DNA of 64,000 nt from Adiantum capillus-veneris. Taxonomy: Eukaryota; Streptophyta; Polypodiopsida; Polypodiales; Pteridaceae. Made by a program: the position numbers and the translations under genes. Shown here one piece after another: positions 28,401 to 36,705 of the stretch; position 1 is the stretch's first letter, and every line of letters begins with the position of its first letter. The stretch spans positions 110,156,808-110,220,807 of the forward strand of contig CM043966.1 in assembly GCA_014529385.2 (NCBI GenBank), read 5' to 3'. The notes below the pieces were generated by a model. That model had not been told where the DNA came from and did not search any database. It saw only the letters and a program-made list of their open reading frames with translations.

Positions 28401-28920
28401 AAATCCGGTTGCGTTTTTCTACGGAAAAACGCAAACGGACTTTGGAAATGGCTTCTATGCCTACCGAAACTATCCTAGTTCATTAAGTTGTCTTAAATCA
28501 ATGTCAAGAGCGTGTATGGCAAGCCGTAGGTCAATGGGTTTGAATTAACGCCAAATACACAAACCGTAGGTCAAATCCGGTTGCGTTTTGCTACGGAAAA
28601 ATGCAAACGGACTTCGGAAATGGCTTCTATGCCTACTGAAACCATCCTTAGACGATTAGGTAGTCTTTAAGCAATGTAAAGAGCGCGTATGGCAAGCCGT
28701 AGGTCAAACGAATAGAAGAAACGCCAAATACACAAGCCGTAGATCAAATCCGGTTGCGTTTTCTACGGAAAAATGCAAACGGATTTCGGAAATGACTTCT
28801 ATGCCTACTGAAACCATCCGTTGTCCATAAGGTAGTCTTAAAGCAATGTCAAGAGCGTGTATGGCAAGCCGTAGGTCAAACGGATAGAAGAAACGCCAAA
28901 TACACAAGCCGTAGGGCAAA

Positions 28921-29050
28921 TAGGGAAATAGAAAGAGAGAGAGATAGAGAAGTGGAGAGCGAGACAGAGAGAGAGAGATAGGAAAATAGGAAAATAGAGA
29001 GAGAAAGAGAGATAGTGAGAGCGAGATCGAGAGAGAGAGAAAGGGAGATA
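28921..29050 (+). repeat. GA-rich low-complexity junction
   Basis: Degenerate purine sequence of AGAGAG, GATAGAG and GGAAAATA words starts immediately after the last satellite monomer and ends where ordinary sequence begins near 29,050. It marks the satellite edge. Confidence 0.9.
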
Positions 29051-29352
29051 GCCGTTGGATGTTGAAGAAACTATGGAACTAAAAGAGGCAAAGGGGTTTT
29101 GCCCGCAATATGCATTGCCATGTACACCTGGGAGTGCACGTATGTGTCTACCCATATAGGATTTGACCTATAAAGATGAGATTTTGACTCGGTGGTCCTG
29201 ATCTCCATACACCTCTGGACCGAGGTATACGGAGATTGGGCAAGACTAGAGAATGCGAGGTAGTTTACATTGTGAGGAGTATATATATTAAAACAACATT
29301 CATAATCATTGTAGATGGCAACGTCATCAACTAACATGGAGGAAAAGATTGC
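29051..29352. other. Unassigned sequence between satellite and CACTA transposase
   Basis: No ORF with recognisable similarity is visible. The stretch contains an imperfect hairpin at 29,201-29,235 whose 15-bp arms match at 13 positions around TGGAC. It may hold decayed upstream CACTA sequence, because the downstream ORF begins mid-domain, but I cannot support an exon here. Confidence 0.5.
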
Positions 29353-30506
29353 ATGGCAGAAGGATGGCTGGTGCAAGAGTCTCTTGCATTGACGACCGAA
29401 TTTCTATTCGTTTCTGACCCAGAAATGCCTCAACTGTGGAGCGATGAGGAGGATGCAAGATTGGTGGGAGAGGAGCCGCAAGGGCAAGGGGTGCCGAAGA
29501 AAATGAATGACGCCATGCGAGAAAAGATCATGAAGTTCTGTATACTAAATTCAGTGCCGATGCAAAAATGGCTTGAAAGGTACGAAGAAGAGAAAGAGAG
29601 ACGCAATAGGGAGCGACAGGATTTCAGGCGAAGCGGAATGACTAGAGGTTTTCAGGCGAAGCGGAATGACTAGAGGTTTACCCTTGCCAGACTATCTCAC
29701 TCCTCTACTTGAATTCCCTACAATGGCATGGTTGGACAAGACAGTGAGAGCAGCTCGACAGATCGGAGAACCCATATCTCTAGAAGAGGAAGAGTTGGCT
29801 ATTGGATGTGATTGGAAGTATCATACATACATGGCACTGTGGTCGCATGGAAAGCATTTCAGAACACAACAAATTGACAGCAGAAGAAACACGTTTGACA
29901 GTGGGGTAATGATTAGTCTCATGCAAAAGAGTAGGGCTAGTGCCAGAGACACGAATGAACTGTGGTTTGGTGTCAGATATCCTGAAAGTAAGCTTCAGGC
30001 GGTTTGAGATGTTTTTGTTGGATGTGAAGTGGTTCAAGGTGATTACTTCTGGTCGCAATGCAACGGTACGCAGAGATGGAAACAAACTTGTGCAGATAGA
30101 TTCTACAAAGGTTTGGACAGATACGAGCAACACATTTTCTCTCTCCGAACATTGCGAGCAAGTGGTCTTTGTACTGGACCCTCGAGAGCGACAATGGTGG
30201 TTTGTGGTTCAGGTTGCTCGAAGAAATAAACAAGTATTTGAAGGGCAAGATCTCTTGGAGGAAAGTCAGTCAGACGACGTCCATACTACTGTGACATTAG
30301 ATGAGATGGACAAAGGTATGGCAGAGGAAGCTGATAGATATATGAAGGATGACGCACACGAGCCAGAATTGACACTTGTAGATGAAGATGCAATGGATGA
30401 AGACAATCTTCCAGAACGAGTTGGGGCAGAGTTATGTTTGCAATTAGAGATAGACGATGAAACGGTGCAAGATCTTATCGATGATGCCTCACTCGTCGAG
30501 GCCTAG
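29353..30506 (+). pseudogene. CACTA transposase (TNP2-type) C-terminal region, DUF4216-like, broken
   Basis: Three open segments cover one protein. 29,353-29,673 (106 aa) is an acidic and Arg/Glu-rich linker. 29,666-30,007 (113 aa) contains the HGKHFRTQQID and NTFDSGVMI words that precede DUF4216 in plant TNP2 proteins. 29,940-30,506 (188 aa) contains the DUF4216-like core: DILKVSFRRFEMFLLDVKW, then EQVVFVLDPRERQWWFVVQ, followed by a very acidic tail ending at residue 188. The first break is a 28-bp tandem duplication at 29,623-29,678, which shifts frame by one. The second is a one-base shift near 29,975. In intact elements this protein binds the terminal and subterminal repeats and mobilises the transposon; the catalytic part is missing here. 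The start at 29,353 is merely the first ATG of the open frame. Confidence 0.75.
29623..29678 (+). repeat. 28-bp perfect tandem duplication in transposase
   Basis: Copies at 29,623-29,650 and 29,651-29,678 are identical. Because 28 is not a multiple of three, the second copy moves the reading frame and splits the transposase into the 106-aa and 113-aa segments. Confidence 0.97.
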
Positions 30507-30507
30507 G

Positions 30508-30604
30508 CCTATAAGTGTTTGTGTGAAGACGTTGATTTAAAATTAAGCTTAAAGTTAATTTAAACAACTGTGTTCTGACGCGTTATTTTACTTTCTTTGT
30601 GCAG
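30508..30604 (+). other. Probable intron or spacer of the CACTA gene
   Basis: AT-rich sequence lies between the stop of the 188-aa segment and a clear polypyrimidine-AG acceptor at 30,604. The donor is not obvious. Confidence 0.35.
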
Positions 30605-31063
30605 GACTTTAGTATGGCAGACTAGTTTCCAGATCCCGCTTCTATGAGTGCAAATGCATTCATGGGCTTCGTTACACGGATGACGCCTGCTCAGATGGCA
30701 GAGGCTTCTCAATACTGGGTAGCCAGAGGCACGGGTACTACGCCTCCGGGCTTCACACCCGAGGGTCCGACGCCTAGGGGGGGGACACCTGGGGGGGGGG
30801 GGGGGGGACGCCTATGGGTATGACGCTTGCTTCTCCCATCACGGCCGCTTCGACTCCTAGGGGTGGAGCAGAGGCGGGTACGTCCTCATCTCCGCAGCAC
30901 AGGTGCACTCGCCGATCTCGACGATCGTCAGGTGGAGGTGGTGGTTGCTGTGGAGGAGGGTCCACAGATGCTTCGACCCCTCCTCGCTCACGACCCAGTC
31001 CTACCCAGGCATACCTCTCGACACACCTCTTTGCACACCTCGGACACCTTGGACGTAGGTTGA
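30605..31063 (+). pseudogene. CACTA downstream exon, Pro/Gly/Thr/Ser-rich, decayed
   Basis: A good acceptor (TTTCTTTGTGCAG) ends at 30,604. The following frame reads MAD, a TAG stop, then a stretch with FMGFVTRMTPAQMAEASQYW, followed by TP-rich repeats (TPPGFTPEGPTPRGGTP), a run of 17 G at 30,791-30,807, and a Ser/Gly-rich tail. The frame on either side of the G run cannot be trusted, since such runs slip in replication and in sequencing. It probably belonged to the same CACTA transcription unit as the transposase, as a later exon or second gene. The function of this part is unknown to me. Confidence 0.45.
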
Positions 31064-31629
31064 GAGAATATCTCAACGCTTCCGTACTTCGTTGCCCAAA
31101 TCTACCAAAAAACCCTCAAACCACAAGCTTAACACAAGCTCCAATTACATCTTCAGCTCACAATTTATGCACTCAACTTCAAGCATCTCCCGTGCTTCCA
31201 AAAGTGCATCAAACTCCCACACAATGCCACAATAGAAAATCTGGAATTTCTGTATACAGTCAGTCTGAGCTGAATATCAGCAAAACGGTGAGAAATTTGC
31301 AAAACATTTCTTCTGCAAAGCTGTAGACCATGTTGAAACGGATGGGCCGCATTAACAGAATTCTCAGATCTGCATTCTACAATGAGAAAAACGAATCTGA
31401 AAACAGTGCTGCTGCGCACACAGTTTTTAGGGCAGCACCTTCACTTACACACAATCTTCCACACTCTTTTCTAAGCTTCCACAAGAGCATACATCACTCT
31501 CAACTGATCTCACAAGCTCCCATTGCATTCTCACAAAGCTTCAAGATTTCTTAATCTCTCTACCGTCGAGAGCGAGCGAGCTATCGCCTCGAAGCTCTCA
31601 AAGCCGTCGTGTTCTCCACGGTCACCATA

Positions 31630-31641
31630 GCTCTGATACCA
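31630..31641 (-). promoter_or_regulatory. Primer binding site for initiator tRNA-Met
   Basis: The minus strand reads TGGTATCAGAGC, the standard plant copia PBS, two bases inside the LTR end. Confidence 0.85.
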
Positions 31642-31643
31642 AT

Positions 31644-31834
31644 TGAAGGGGATCGGGGAGCACCACAGACGGAGAGTGAGAGAGACAGAAGGAGACACAC
31701 ACACAATGTGGGTGGGGAGACTGTGAAGTGGCAGCTCCCCCTATACAATATACTCACTATAAGTATAGGGTAACAGTGGGCGGGCGCCCATGACCTGGGC
31801 GACCGGTCAAGGCACATAGGCCTTAACCCCAACA
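31644..31834 (-). repeat. Copia-type LTR, 191 bp
   Basis: The ends are the canonical TG...CA with an 8-bp near-inverted terminus (TGTTGGGG / CCCCTTCA). It lies in the right place relative to the primer site at 31,630-31,641 to be a 5' LTR on the minus strand. Confidence 0.7.
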
Positions 31835-31977
31835 AGGGGGACATCTCATCTTGGCAGCGGAGGCTTCGATACCTTTCGCTATGAGTTTGTGAGTTTCTAA
31901 TCCAATCTTAACTATGGCGTTTTTTCAAACGCGATGAATCCTGTATTCTTATTACTCTGATTTTTGTATAAACGCAG

Positions 31978-32109
31978 AATCTTGAGATGTGTCGAGCCCC
32001 GACACGTCAGGAGGAGTCAGATGGATATCGCAGAGGTATCTATGAAGTATTGAATGATCTTGATGCTTTAGGAGAGCCTGTAGACTGGGCGGCCTTACAG
32101 TCTCGCTGA
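31978..32109 (+). pseudogene. CACTA-associated exon relic
   Basis: After an acceptor ACGCAG at 31,977 a 43-codon frame begins NLEMCRAPTRQEESDG and continues through EVLNDLDALGEPVDWAALQSR to TGA at 32,107-32,109. A donor-like GAG/GTGAGA at 32,118 and an acceptor TATGTGCAG at 32,208 bound a 90-bp intron-like gap. The next 16 codons (from VVTPSHERTG) run to a TGA near 32,259. The spacing suggests the last exons of the CACTA gene. I do not recognise the domain. Confidence 0.4.
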
Positions 32110-32299
32110 TCGCTTGAGGTGAGATGTTAATATGTGTGAGTTGATTTAATTAAGTAAGTATATGTGAAGTAATATCAATACTAATTTTGTGAGTTGTCCT
32201 ATGTGCAGGTTGTGACGCCTAGTCATGAGCGGACCGGATTTCATGTATATGCTTTGTGAGACACAGACACGCTTCTGTGTCTCCTTTTGTATAGACATA

Positions 32300-32615
32300 T
32301 ATATATATGGTTATGATTATTGTTCAGACAATTTTGTTTTCCTTATGGTTATGGTTATTGTCATTGTCATTGTATAGACATGGTTATTTCTCCTATTCTT
32401 GTATAGACATAGTTATGGTTCAGGTTTTGTTTATGGTTATGTTTAACTTTCTAGTTATGCTTATGGTTATTGTTAATTTTGTTTCTGGTTATGATCAAAG
32501 TGGTTATATTGGTCGGTTATGGTTTTAAGTTATGGTTATGCTTTTAAGTTATGGTTATGGTTCGTTACAGTTATGCTTTTAAGTTATGGTTATGGTTTGT
32601 TATGGTCATTGGCCT
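32300..32615 (+). repeat. Degenerate TTATGG/TGGTTA simple repeat
   Basis: Imperfect repeats of GGTTAT, TTATGGTTATGG and TTATGCTTTTAAG fill the stretch, after an (AT)n start at 32,300. It is non-coding although a frame stays open. Confidence 0.8.
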
Positions 32616-32754
32616 TAAATCTCATGTGAGATCCTACATAGATAGCATGTAGGAGGCGTATACATGATTTTTTTTTTTGAAAAGTTTATGTAAAAATGAA
32701 GGGAACTCTGGCGAAATTTCTGCGGGAGCACGGTTGATTTTGGTGCTGCTCGCT

Positions 32755-32845
32755 TTCTTGGGCAGAGGGCAGGAAGTCTGGCTATGGTGGCTGTGTCCAT
32801 CTTTTCACTTGGCACAAGCCAGGCTACCTGCCCTCTGCCCAAGAA
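32755..32845. repeat. 19-bp perfect inverted repeat with 53-bp loop
   Basis: The arm at 32,755-32,773 (TTCTTGGGCAGAGGGCAGG) has its exact reverse complement at 32,827-32,845. The structure sits inside the CACTA 3' subterminal zone and could fold as a stable hairpin in RNA or a cruciform in DNA. Confidence 0.93.
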
Positions 32846-32865
32846 TTTTTTTTTCTGTTATGGTC

Positions 32866-33044
32866 GTCGATATCCGCGTCACTATATGCGTCTATATCAA
32901 CGTCTATATATGCGTCGCTATCTGCGTCGCCAATAAACCCTTTCCACGCGTATATCGACGCTCTTTGCGATAGGTTCACAGGGACGCATATAGCGACGTC
33001 AAGCGTCACTATATACGTCGATAACACCTTGTTTTGTTGTAGTG
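32866..33044. repeat. CACTA subterminal repeats and 3' terminal inverted repeat
   Basis: Left-hand units (32,866-32,930) read GCGTCACTATATGCGTC, GCGTCTATATCAACGTC and GCGTCGCTATCTGCGTC. Right-hand units (32,955-33,024) read GACGCATATAGCGACG and GCGTCACTATATACGTCG, so the motif occurs in both orientations. The block ends with ACCTTGTTTTGTTGTAGTG at 33,044. In CACTA elements, arrays of short subterminal motifs are the transposase binding sites; here the CGTC-TATA-GCGTC word is the candidate site. Confidence 0.75.
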
Positions 33045-34313
33045 AAAAACCTTGATCCATGGCACATGAAACCCTACCTTGGTAAACAATGAAGAGCTCA
33101 AGTTCGTGCGGAGCCCTTTTAAAAAGCTAGTATTTCTACCTTGGTAGACATTGAGAAGCTCAAGTTTTGTTTGGCACCCTTTTAAAACGCTAGTGTTTCT
33201 ATCATCTTGATACCTTGTGTCTTGCTCTCTACGAGTCCTTTGATCACCTTCCTTGTGGAAATAATCTCTTCTATATTCTTCCTCTCTTTCCTAGTCTCTT
33301 TGTCTTTAACACTTTCATCATGTCTATTGTTCATGTATTAGTGGTCATATAATGTGCGGTGGTTTGCAACACATTCACAATCCTTCCTCTTGATCATGAA
33401 AGCTCCAAATCAACCATGCTCCATGTCACTACCTCATTAAACATTAAACAGCTCAAGTTTTGGTGGTTGATGTCCTTTTTAAGAGCTAGGGTTTCTATCA
33501 TCTTGACCCCTCCTACTTCAGTCTCTATGTCCATTCTCGTCATCACTACTGGCATAACCATTGTATTTGTACCTACAACCATCATACTTTATGTGAGTCC
33601 TTCAATCACCACATCCTTGTGGCGATGATCCCTTTTATGTTCATCCTTTCTTTCATGGTTTCTTTGATAGAAATGCTTTGACTTTCAACTCTTCTAATCT
33701 CATGAAGTACAAATCTTATGCCTTGTTAGTGCTAGTCTTGGCCATGGGATACAATGCACATGCATTTAAGTTGAAAAGCATACGATGTGGATACTTCTTT
33801 GACAGGTAAGATTGATGCTACATGGAACAACCCATCGTTGCGTTGTACAAGACCGTAGGCCAACCTAGTAACTCATCCATTACAATTTAGTGCATGAGAA
33901 ATGCCAAGCTGACTGCAACTTACAGACCGTAATGCCATTAATATCGTCACCACTTTATATGAACGCCTCCACTATATCCTTACTACGGCTTGGTAGTTGT
34001 TAGCTATCCTCTTTGTATAGAATCTCTTTGCATCACCAAATCGGTCATATGCATGTTGTTGTGTCACCATGCAATGTCTCGTAATAACTATTGTCCATTG
34101 GAAGCAAAAACACCAATTGGTTGCAGGGTTTATTTGCAATAATATCACATTAACTTGCTAGACTAATTCCCATGGTTCATTTATGGCCAATTTAGGCATT
34201 GAACGGGGTTTTGAATGAGTGGTGTACCCCTGATTCCATTCTCAATCTCTCTAGCAATAGTAGTTGGGCCTGGCGCTTGGCCTTGTTTTCCCCAACGAGC
34301 AAGTTTTTCTGCG
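33045..34313. other. Gene-free stretch with decayed repeats
   Basis: I see no supported ORF. A ~62-bp unit beginning TTGGTAAACAATGAAGAGCTC occurs at 33,079 and 33,141, and a third, more distant copy (AACAGCTCAAGTTTTGG...) lies at about 33,433-33,505. The remainder is AT-rich unique-looking sequence of unknown origin. Confidence 0.6.
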
Positions 34314-34666
34314 TGAAGGGATCGGGTAGATTGACAATGGGTGCAATGAGCTCAGGGTGAGATTAGCTCAAGGTGGTTTGAAACTTGGAACAACCATAGC
34401 TACACACACATGAGAGAGAGACAGAGAGAGAGAGAGAGATAGAATCTCACACTCAAATTTCAATAATGTAAAAAAATAGAATACCTTTACGACATATATG
34501 TTATCACTCATATACAAAAGGAGGGGCTCATGTACAAAAGGTTTCATAGCCAATATCCGGCAGCTCACATCTCCATGCGGCTTTCAAAATGGCTACACAT
34601 ATATGCATTATGTGTCACATCAAAACTTGCACTAGGTGTGGAAGGAGTTCCCATGCCCACCTTTCA
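34314..34666 (-). repeat. 3' LTR of gag-only copia element, 353 bp
   Basis: On the minus strand it starts TGAAAGGTGGGC and ends GATCCCTTCA. A GA/TC microsatellite at 34,411-34,440 lies inside. It abuts a polypurine tract on its upstream side. Confidence 0.75.
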
Positions 34667-34681
34667 ATCCTCCCCCTTGGG
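34667..34681 (-). promoter_or_regulatory. Polypurine tract
   Basis: The minus strand reads CCCAAGGGGGAGGAT directly before the 3' LTR, the position used to prime plus-strand synthesis. Confidence 0.7.
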
Positions 34682-34867
34682 CATGTAATACATAATGAAG
34701 ATCCAATTATCCACATAGGATGACACTATCCACTAAGGATGACAAGAACTATCCACACAGGATGATAATAATACCTCCCCTTGAACTAGAGAAAGTAGAA
34801 ACAGATCTTCAAAGTACATCTGTAACAAAACAAACTTCCCCTTCTTCCTTTGCTTCTTCCTCTTCAA

Positions 34868-35647
34868 TTACATGAACATTCCTTTCATTGGCTTCGTGCC
34901 TTTGTTGTTGTTATTGCTGTTAGCTTGATCCTTTGAATAACACCTAGAAGGAGGATGCCCCTTCTTACCGCAATTGCTACAGAATTTATTGATATAGCAG
35001 TCCCTTAGAACTTTCAAACATTGGAAGATGATGTAAAATCTATGGACGATTCGTCTCCCTTTGCCACAAAAGCTCCGTTTGTCGGTGTAAATGAAATTTT
35101 TTGTTTCTTTTCCTCTGCTTGAAGCGAGCTTACCACATCTTGAAGTGCTGGAGTTGGCTCCTTTTCTTCAAGAATAATGACTATATGGTCTTAATTGGAA
35201 GGAAGTGCACTAAGGAGGACTGCAACTTTGTCGTCTTCTTCTACTTTGCATTGGATGTAGGTCAATTGTGTAGTCATGCTTTTAAGCCTATTGACCAAAC
35301 TGGCTATGTCTTCCATTTGTAAAGTTTCCTAATTTTCAAGCTAACTTTACTTCGTTTTGCTTTAGCTCCAAATTCTCCTCTAGAACTTGCTAGGCCTCGT
35401 ATGCATGTGTGCACTCATCTATAAAATATACATAATTATCATGAAGTGCAGTAATTATGATAGCGAGTGCGTATCCATCTTTTTCTTGATTGAGTGCAGT
35501 AAAATCCCTGGTTTGTGTGCCTTTGTGATCATTGAGAGATGTTTTTACTAAGACTCATAATGTTTTCTTCATTAAGTATCCCCTTAGCTTAGTTTTCTAG
35601 GTATGGAAACGCTCCCCATTAAATTTTATGATTCCTTTCTCTTCCAT
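34868..35647 (-). pseudogene. Copia gag (UBN2-type with CCHC knuckle), multiply broken
   Basis: The frame opens at 35,647 with MEEKGIIKFNGERF, the usual copia gag start. Later come NRLKSMTTQLTYIQCKVEEDDK and VAVLLSALPSN, matching the UBN2 core, and finally the zinc knuckle CSNCGKKGHPPSRC (CX2CX4HX4C) at about 34,930-34,980. Gag forms the particle and packages RNA. Stops fall where the family normally has Trp: after ERFHT, in KKTL-VLVKT and in AYEA-QVLEE. A further stop is at LPSN-DH. At least two frame changes occur, one near 35,335. It cannot make a full protein. Confidence 0.75.
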
Positions 35648-36619
35648 GGTGTAAGCACTCGTAAAAAATGCCAGGGACTTGGTCTTACCTATAGAGAGAG
35701 ACTCTCTCTAAGGCAGTGTCTTGCTCAATTTTACAAAAAATAGTGCAAGTGAGAGCTTAATTGTTTAGATTGTGAAGTCACTCTTCATGAATAAAAAATC
35801 ATGAAGTTGCTCTTCACAAGAAAATAGTGCCCTTATGTGGCTTTGGTGCTTCTACTTTGCTTAATGTTTTGAATATTTTATGTCTTTGAAAGTCACTTTA
35901 GAATTTAGCTTTGAAAGATCACCTATCTTTGGAGAAGCCTCTATGGAAGAGGACAAGCACCTTTGCTCTTTGGATCTCGGCTTTGGAGCTTGTAGCACAC
36001 GGGGAAAAGCTCCCTTTGGGGTGACAATGCCTTAGAGCTTAGTGAGGTGGGAACAAGGGTTTATTTTGTGTGATATGTGAAGGTTAAAGAAAAATAAACC
36101 TGCGAGATTTTGACGATTGCCGAAGGCAAGCAAAAATCATCGAAATTCTTGGAGATGAAAACCTAATTGCCCCCTTCCTTCTATTGTGTGATGCTCTCCT
36201 TGCTTGCTTGGTTTGCTCTGCTTGCACAGCGCGATAGATCACGGTGCGATATCACAGTGTGTGCATGTTTATGCTCCAAGCTTTAAAACTTGCCTCACGA
36301 ATCTTGCTCCAATTTGTTGCTGCCTAATCTGCTGTGATGCCGAGATGCTTCAAGTCCCCCCTCGACTGATTTTGACTCTATCACTTTCTTCTTGCGTAAT
36401 TACTTCAAACCTTCAAGGCTTCCCAATTCAACCCGCAGATATCGAACTTCTTCCTCTTGATTCAGCTACCGGCCTTGCTTAGTTCTCCCTACTCACAAGC
36501 TCTACCAATGTCGGTTCACTATCCACTGCCTTTGTGCAAATGCTTCCTAGGATTCCCTTGATTCCAAGGATTGTTGCACATGCGAGTAGGGGAGGGGAGA
36601 TGCCGAGGTTGCCTCCTCT

Positions 36620-36631
36620 ACTCTGATACCA
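36620..36631 (-). promoter_or_regulatory. Primer binding site for initiator tRNA-Met
   Basis: The minus strand reads TGGTATCAGAGT, one base off the standard copia PBS, two bases inside the LTR end at 36,634. Confidence 0.8.
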
Positions 36632-36633
36632 CT

Positions 36634-36703
36634 TGAAGGGACCGGGTGGATCGACGATGGGTGCAATGAGCTCAGGGTGAGATTAGCTCAAGGTGGTTTG
36701 AAA
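36634..36703 (-). repeat. Truncated 5' LTR of gag-only copia element
   Basis: The 70 bp match 34,314-34,383 (shared words GGGTGCAATGAGCTCAGGG and GATTAGCTCAAGG). At 36,704 the sequence changes to an unrelated relic, so about 283 bp of this LTR are lost. Confidence 0.85.
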
Positions 36704-36705
36704 AT

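Larger units (their letters stand above)
1..28920. repeat. Tandem satellite array, ~173-bp monomer, about 167 copies
   Basis: The whole stretch is one head-to-tail satellite. Successive CGTAGGTCAAAT marks fall at 171, 343, 517, 690 and 863, giving steps of 172-174 bp. Each monomer carries two copies of a CAAGCCGTAGGTCAAA block about 44 bp apart, a dyad built on TTGCGTTTTTC and its complement, and a variable middle. Three recurrent middle types are visible: GTAGACGATTAGGTAGTCTTTAGG, GTAGTCCATTAGGTAGTCTTAAAG and GTAGTTCATTAAGTAGTCTTAAAG (each shown as its recurring words, not one block). Shortened monomers recur at fixed places. No transposon interrupts the array. The left end is outside the window and the right end is abrupt at about 28,920. 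Such arrays are typical of plant centromeric or knob heterochromatin; the chromosomal site cannot be read from sequence. Open frames in the array are by-products of a monomer with few stops. Confidence 0.97.
31060..31834 (-). mobile_element. Copia-type LTR element fragment (one LTR, PBS, start of gag)
   Basis: On the minus strand a short LTR starting TGTTGGGGTTAAGG and ending CCCCTTCA (31,834 to 31,644) is followed after two bases by TGGTATCAGAGC, the primer site for initiator tRNA-Met, then by ATGGTGACC, which opens a 16-codon frame (MVTVENTTALRASRR, stop). The rest to about 31,060 shows no recognisable gag or pol and no second LTR, so it is a truncated or TRIM-like copy inserted in the CACTA element. 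The left limit is approximate. Confidence 0.65.
29353..33044 (+). mobile_element. CACTA (En/Spm) DNA transposon, 3' portion
   Basis: The plus strand carries the C-terminal part of a TNP2-type transposase (29,353-30,506), further exon-like pieces to about 32,260, subterminal repeats in both orientations (32,866-33,024), and a terminal sequence ending TTGTTTTGTTGTAGTG at 33,044. The last part is the reverse complement of the CACTACAACAAAACAA start typical of plant CACTA elements. The 5' half, with the catalytic transposase domain and the other terminal repeat, is absent and would lie where the satellite now is. A copia-type fragment is inserted at about 31,060-31,834. The element is not autonomous as it stands. 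Confidence 0.8.
34314..36703 (-). mobile_element. Copia-type gag-only LTR element (TR-GAG-like), 5' LTR truncated
   Basis: In minus orientation the order is: truncated 5' LTR (36,703-36,634), PBS (36,631-36,620), about 1 kb of leader, a decayed gag (35,647-34,868), polypurine tract (34,681-34,667), and a complete 3' LTR (34,666-34,314). The LTRs share the end TGAAGGG plus a ~70-bp block, differing there at a few positions. Only about 1.95 kb lies between them and nothing resembling protease, integrase, RT or RNase H is present. The size and content match terminal-repeat gag-only elements (TR-GAG), which are mobilised in trans. An internal deletion of a full copia element is the alternative. 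Confidence 0.75.

Noticed and set aside
1-28920. Dozens of ORFs of 60-135 codons in the satellite, several identical to each other
   Set aside because: They follow the repeat, run on both strands, start and stop with monomer variants and have no independent conservation. The identical ones simply mark the higher-order repeat.
1-28920. CRISPR-like array of short repeats and spacers
   Set aside because: The repeated unit is the whole ~173-bp monomer with no unique spacers, and the context is a plant genome.
30814-31326. 170-aa Ser/Gly/Thr-rich ORF as a host gene
   Set aside because: It starts next to a 17-G run and runs across the edge of the copia fragment, so it joins two unrelated sequences by chance.
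32307-32528. 73-aa hydrophobic ORF resembling a membrane protein
   Set aside because: It is the translation of a degenerate TTATGG repeat.
36620-36631. CTCTGATACCA words as part of a tRNA gene
   Set aside because: Only the 12-nt primer-site complement is present, next to an LTR end; no cloverleaf can be drawn.
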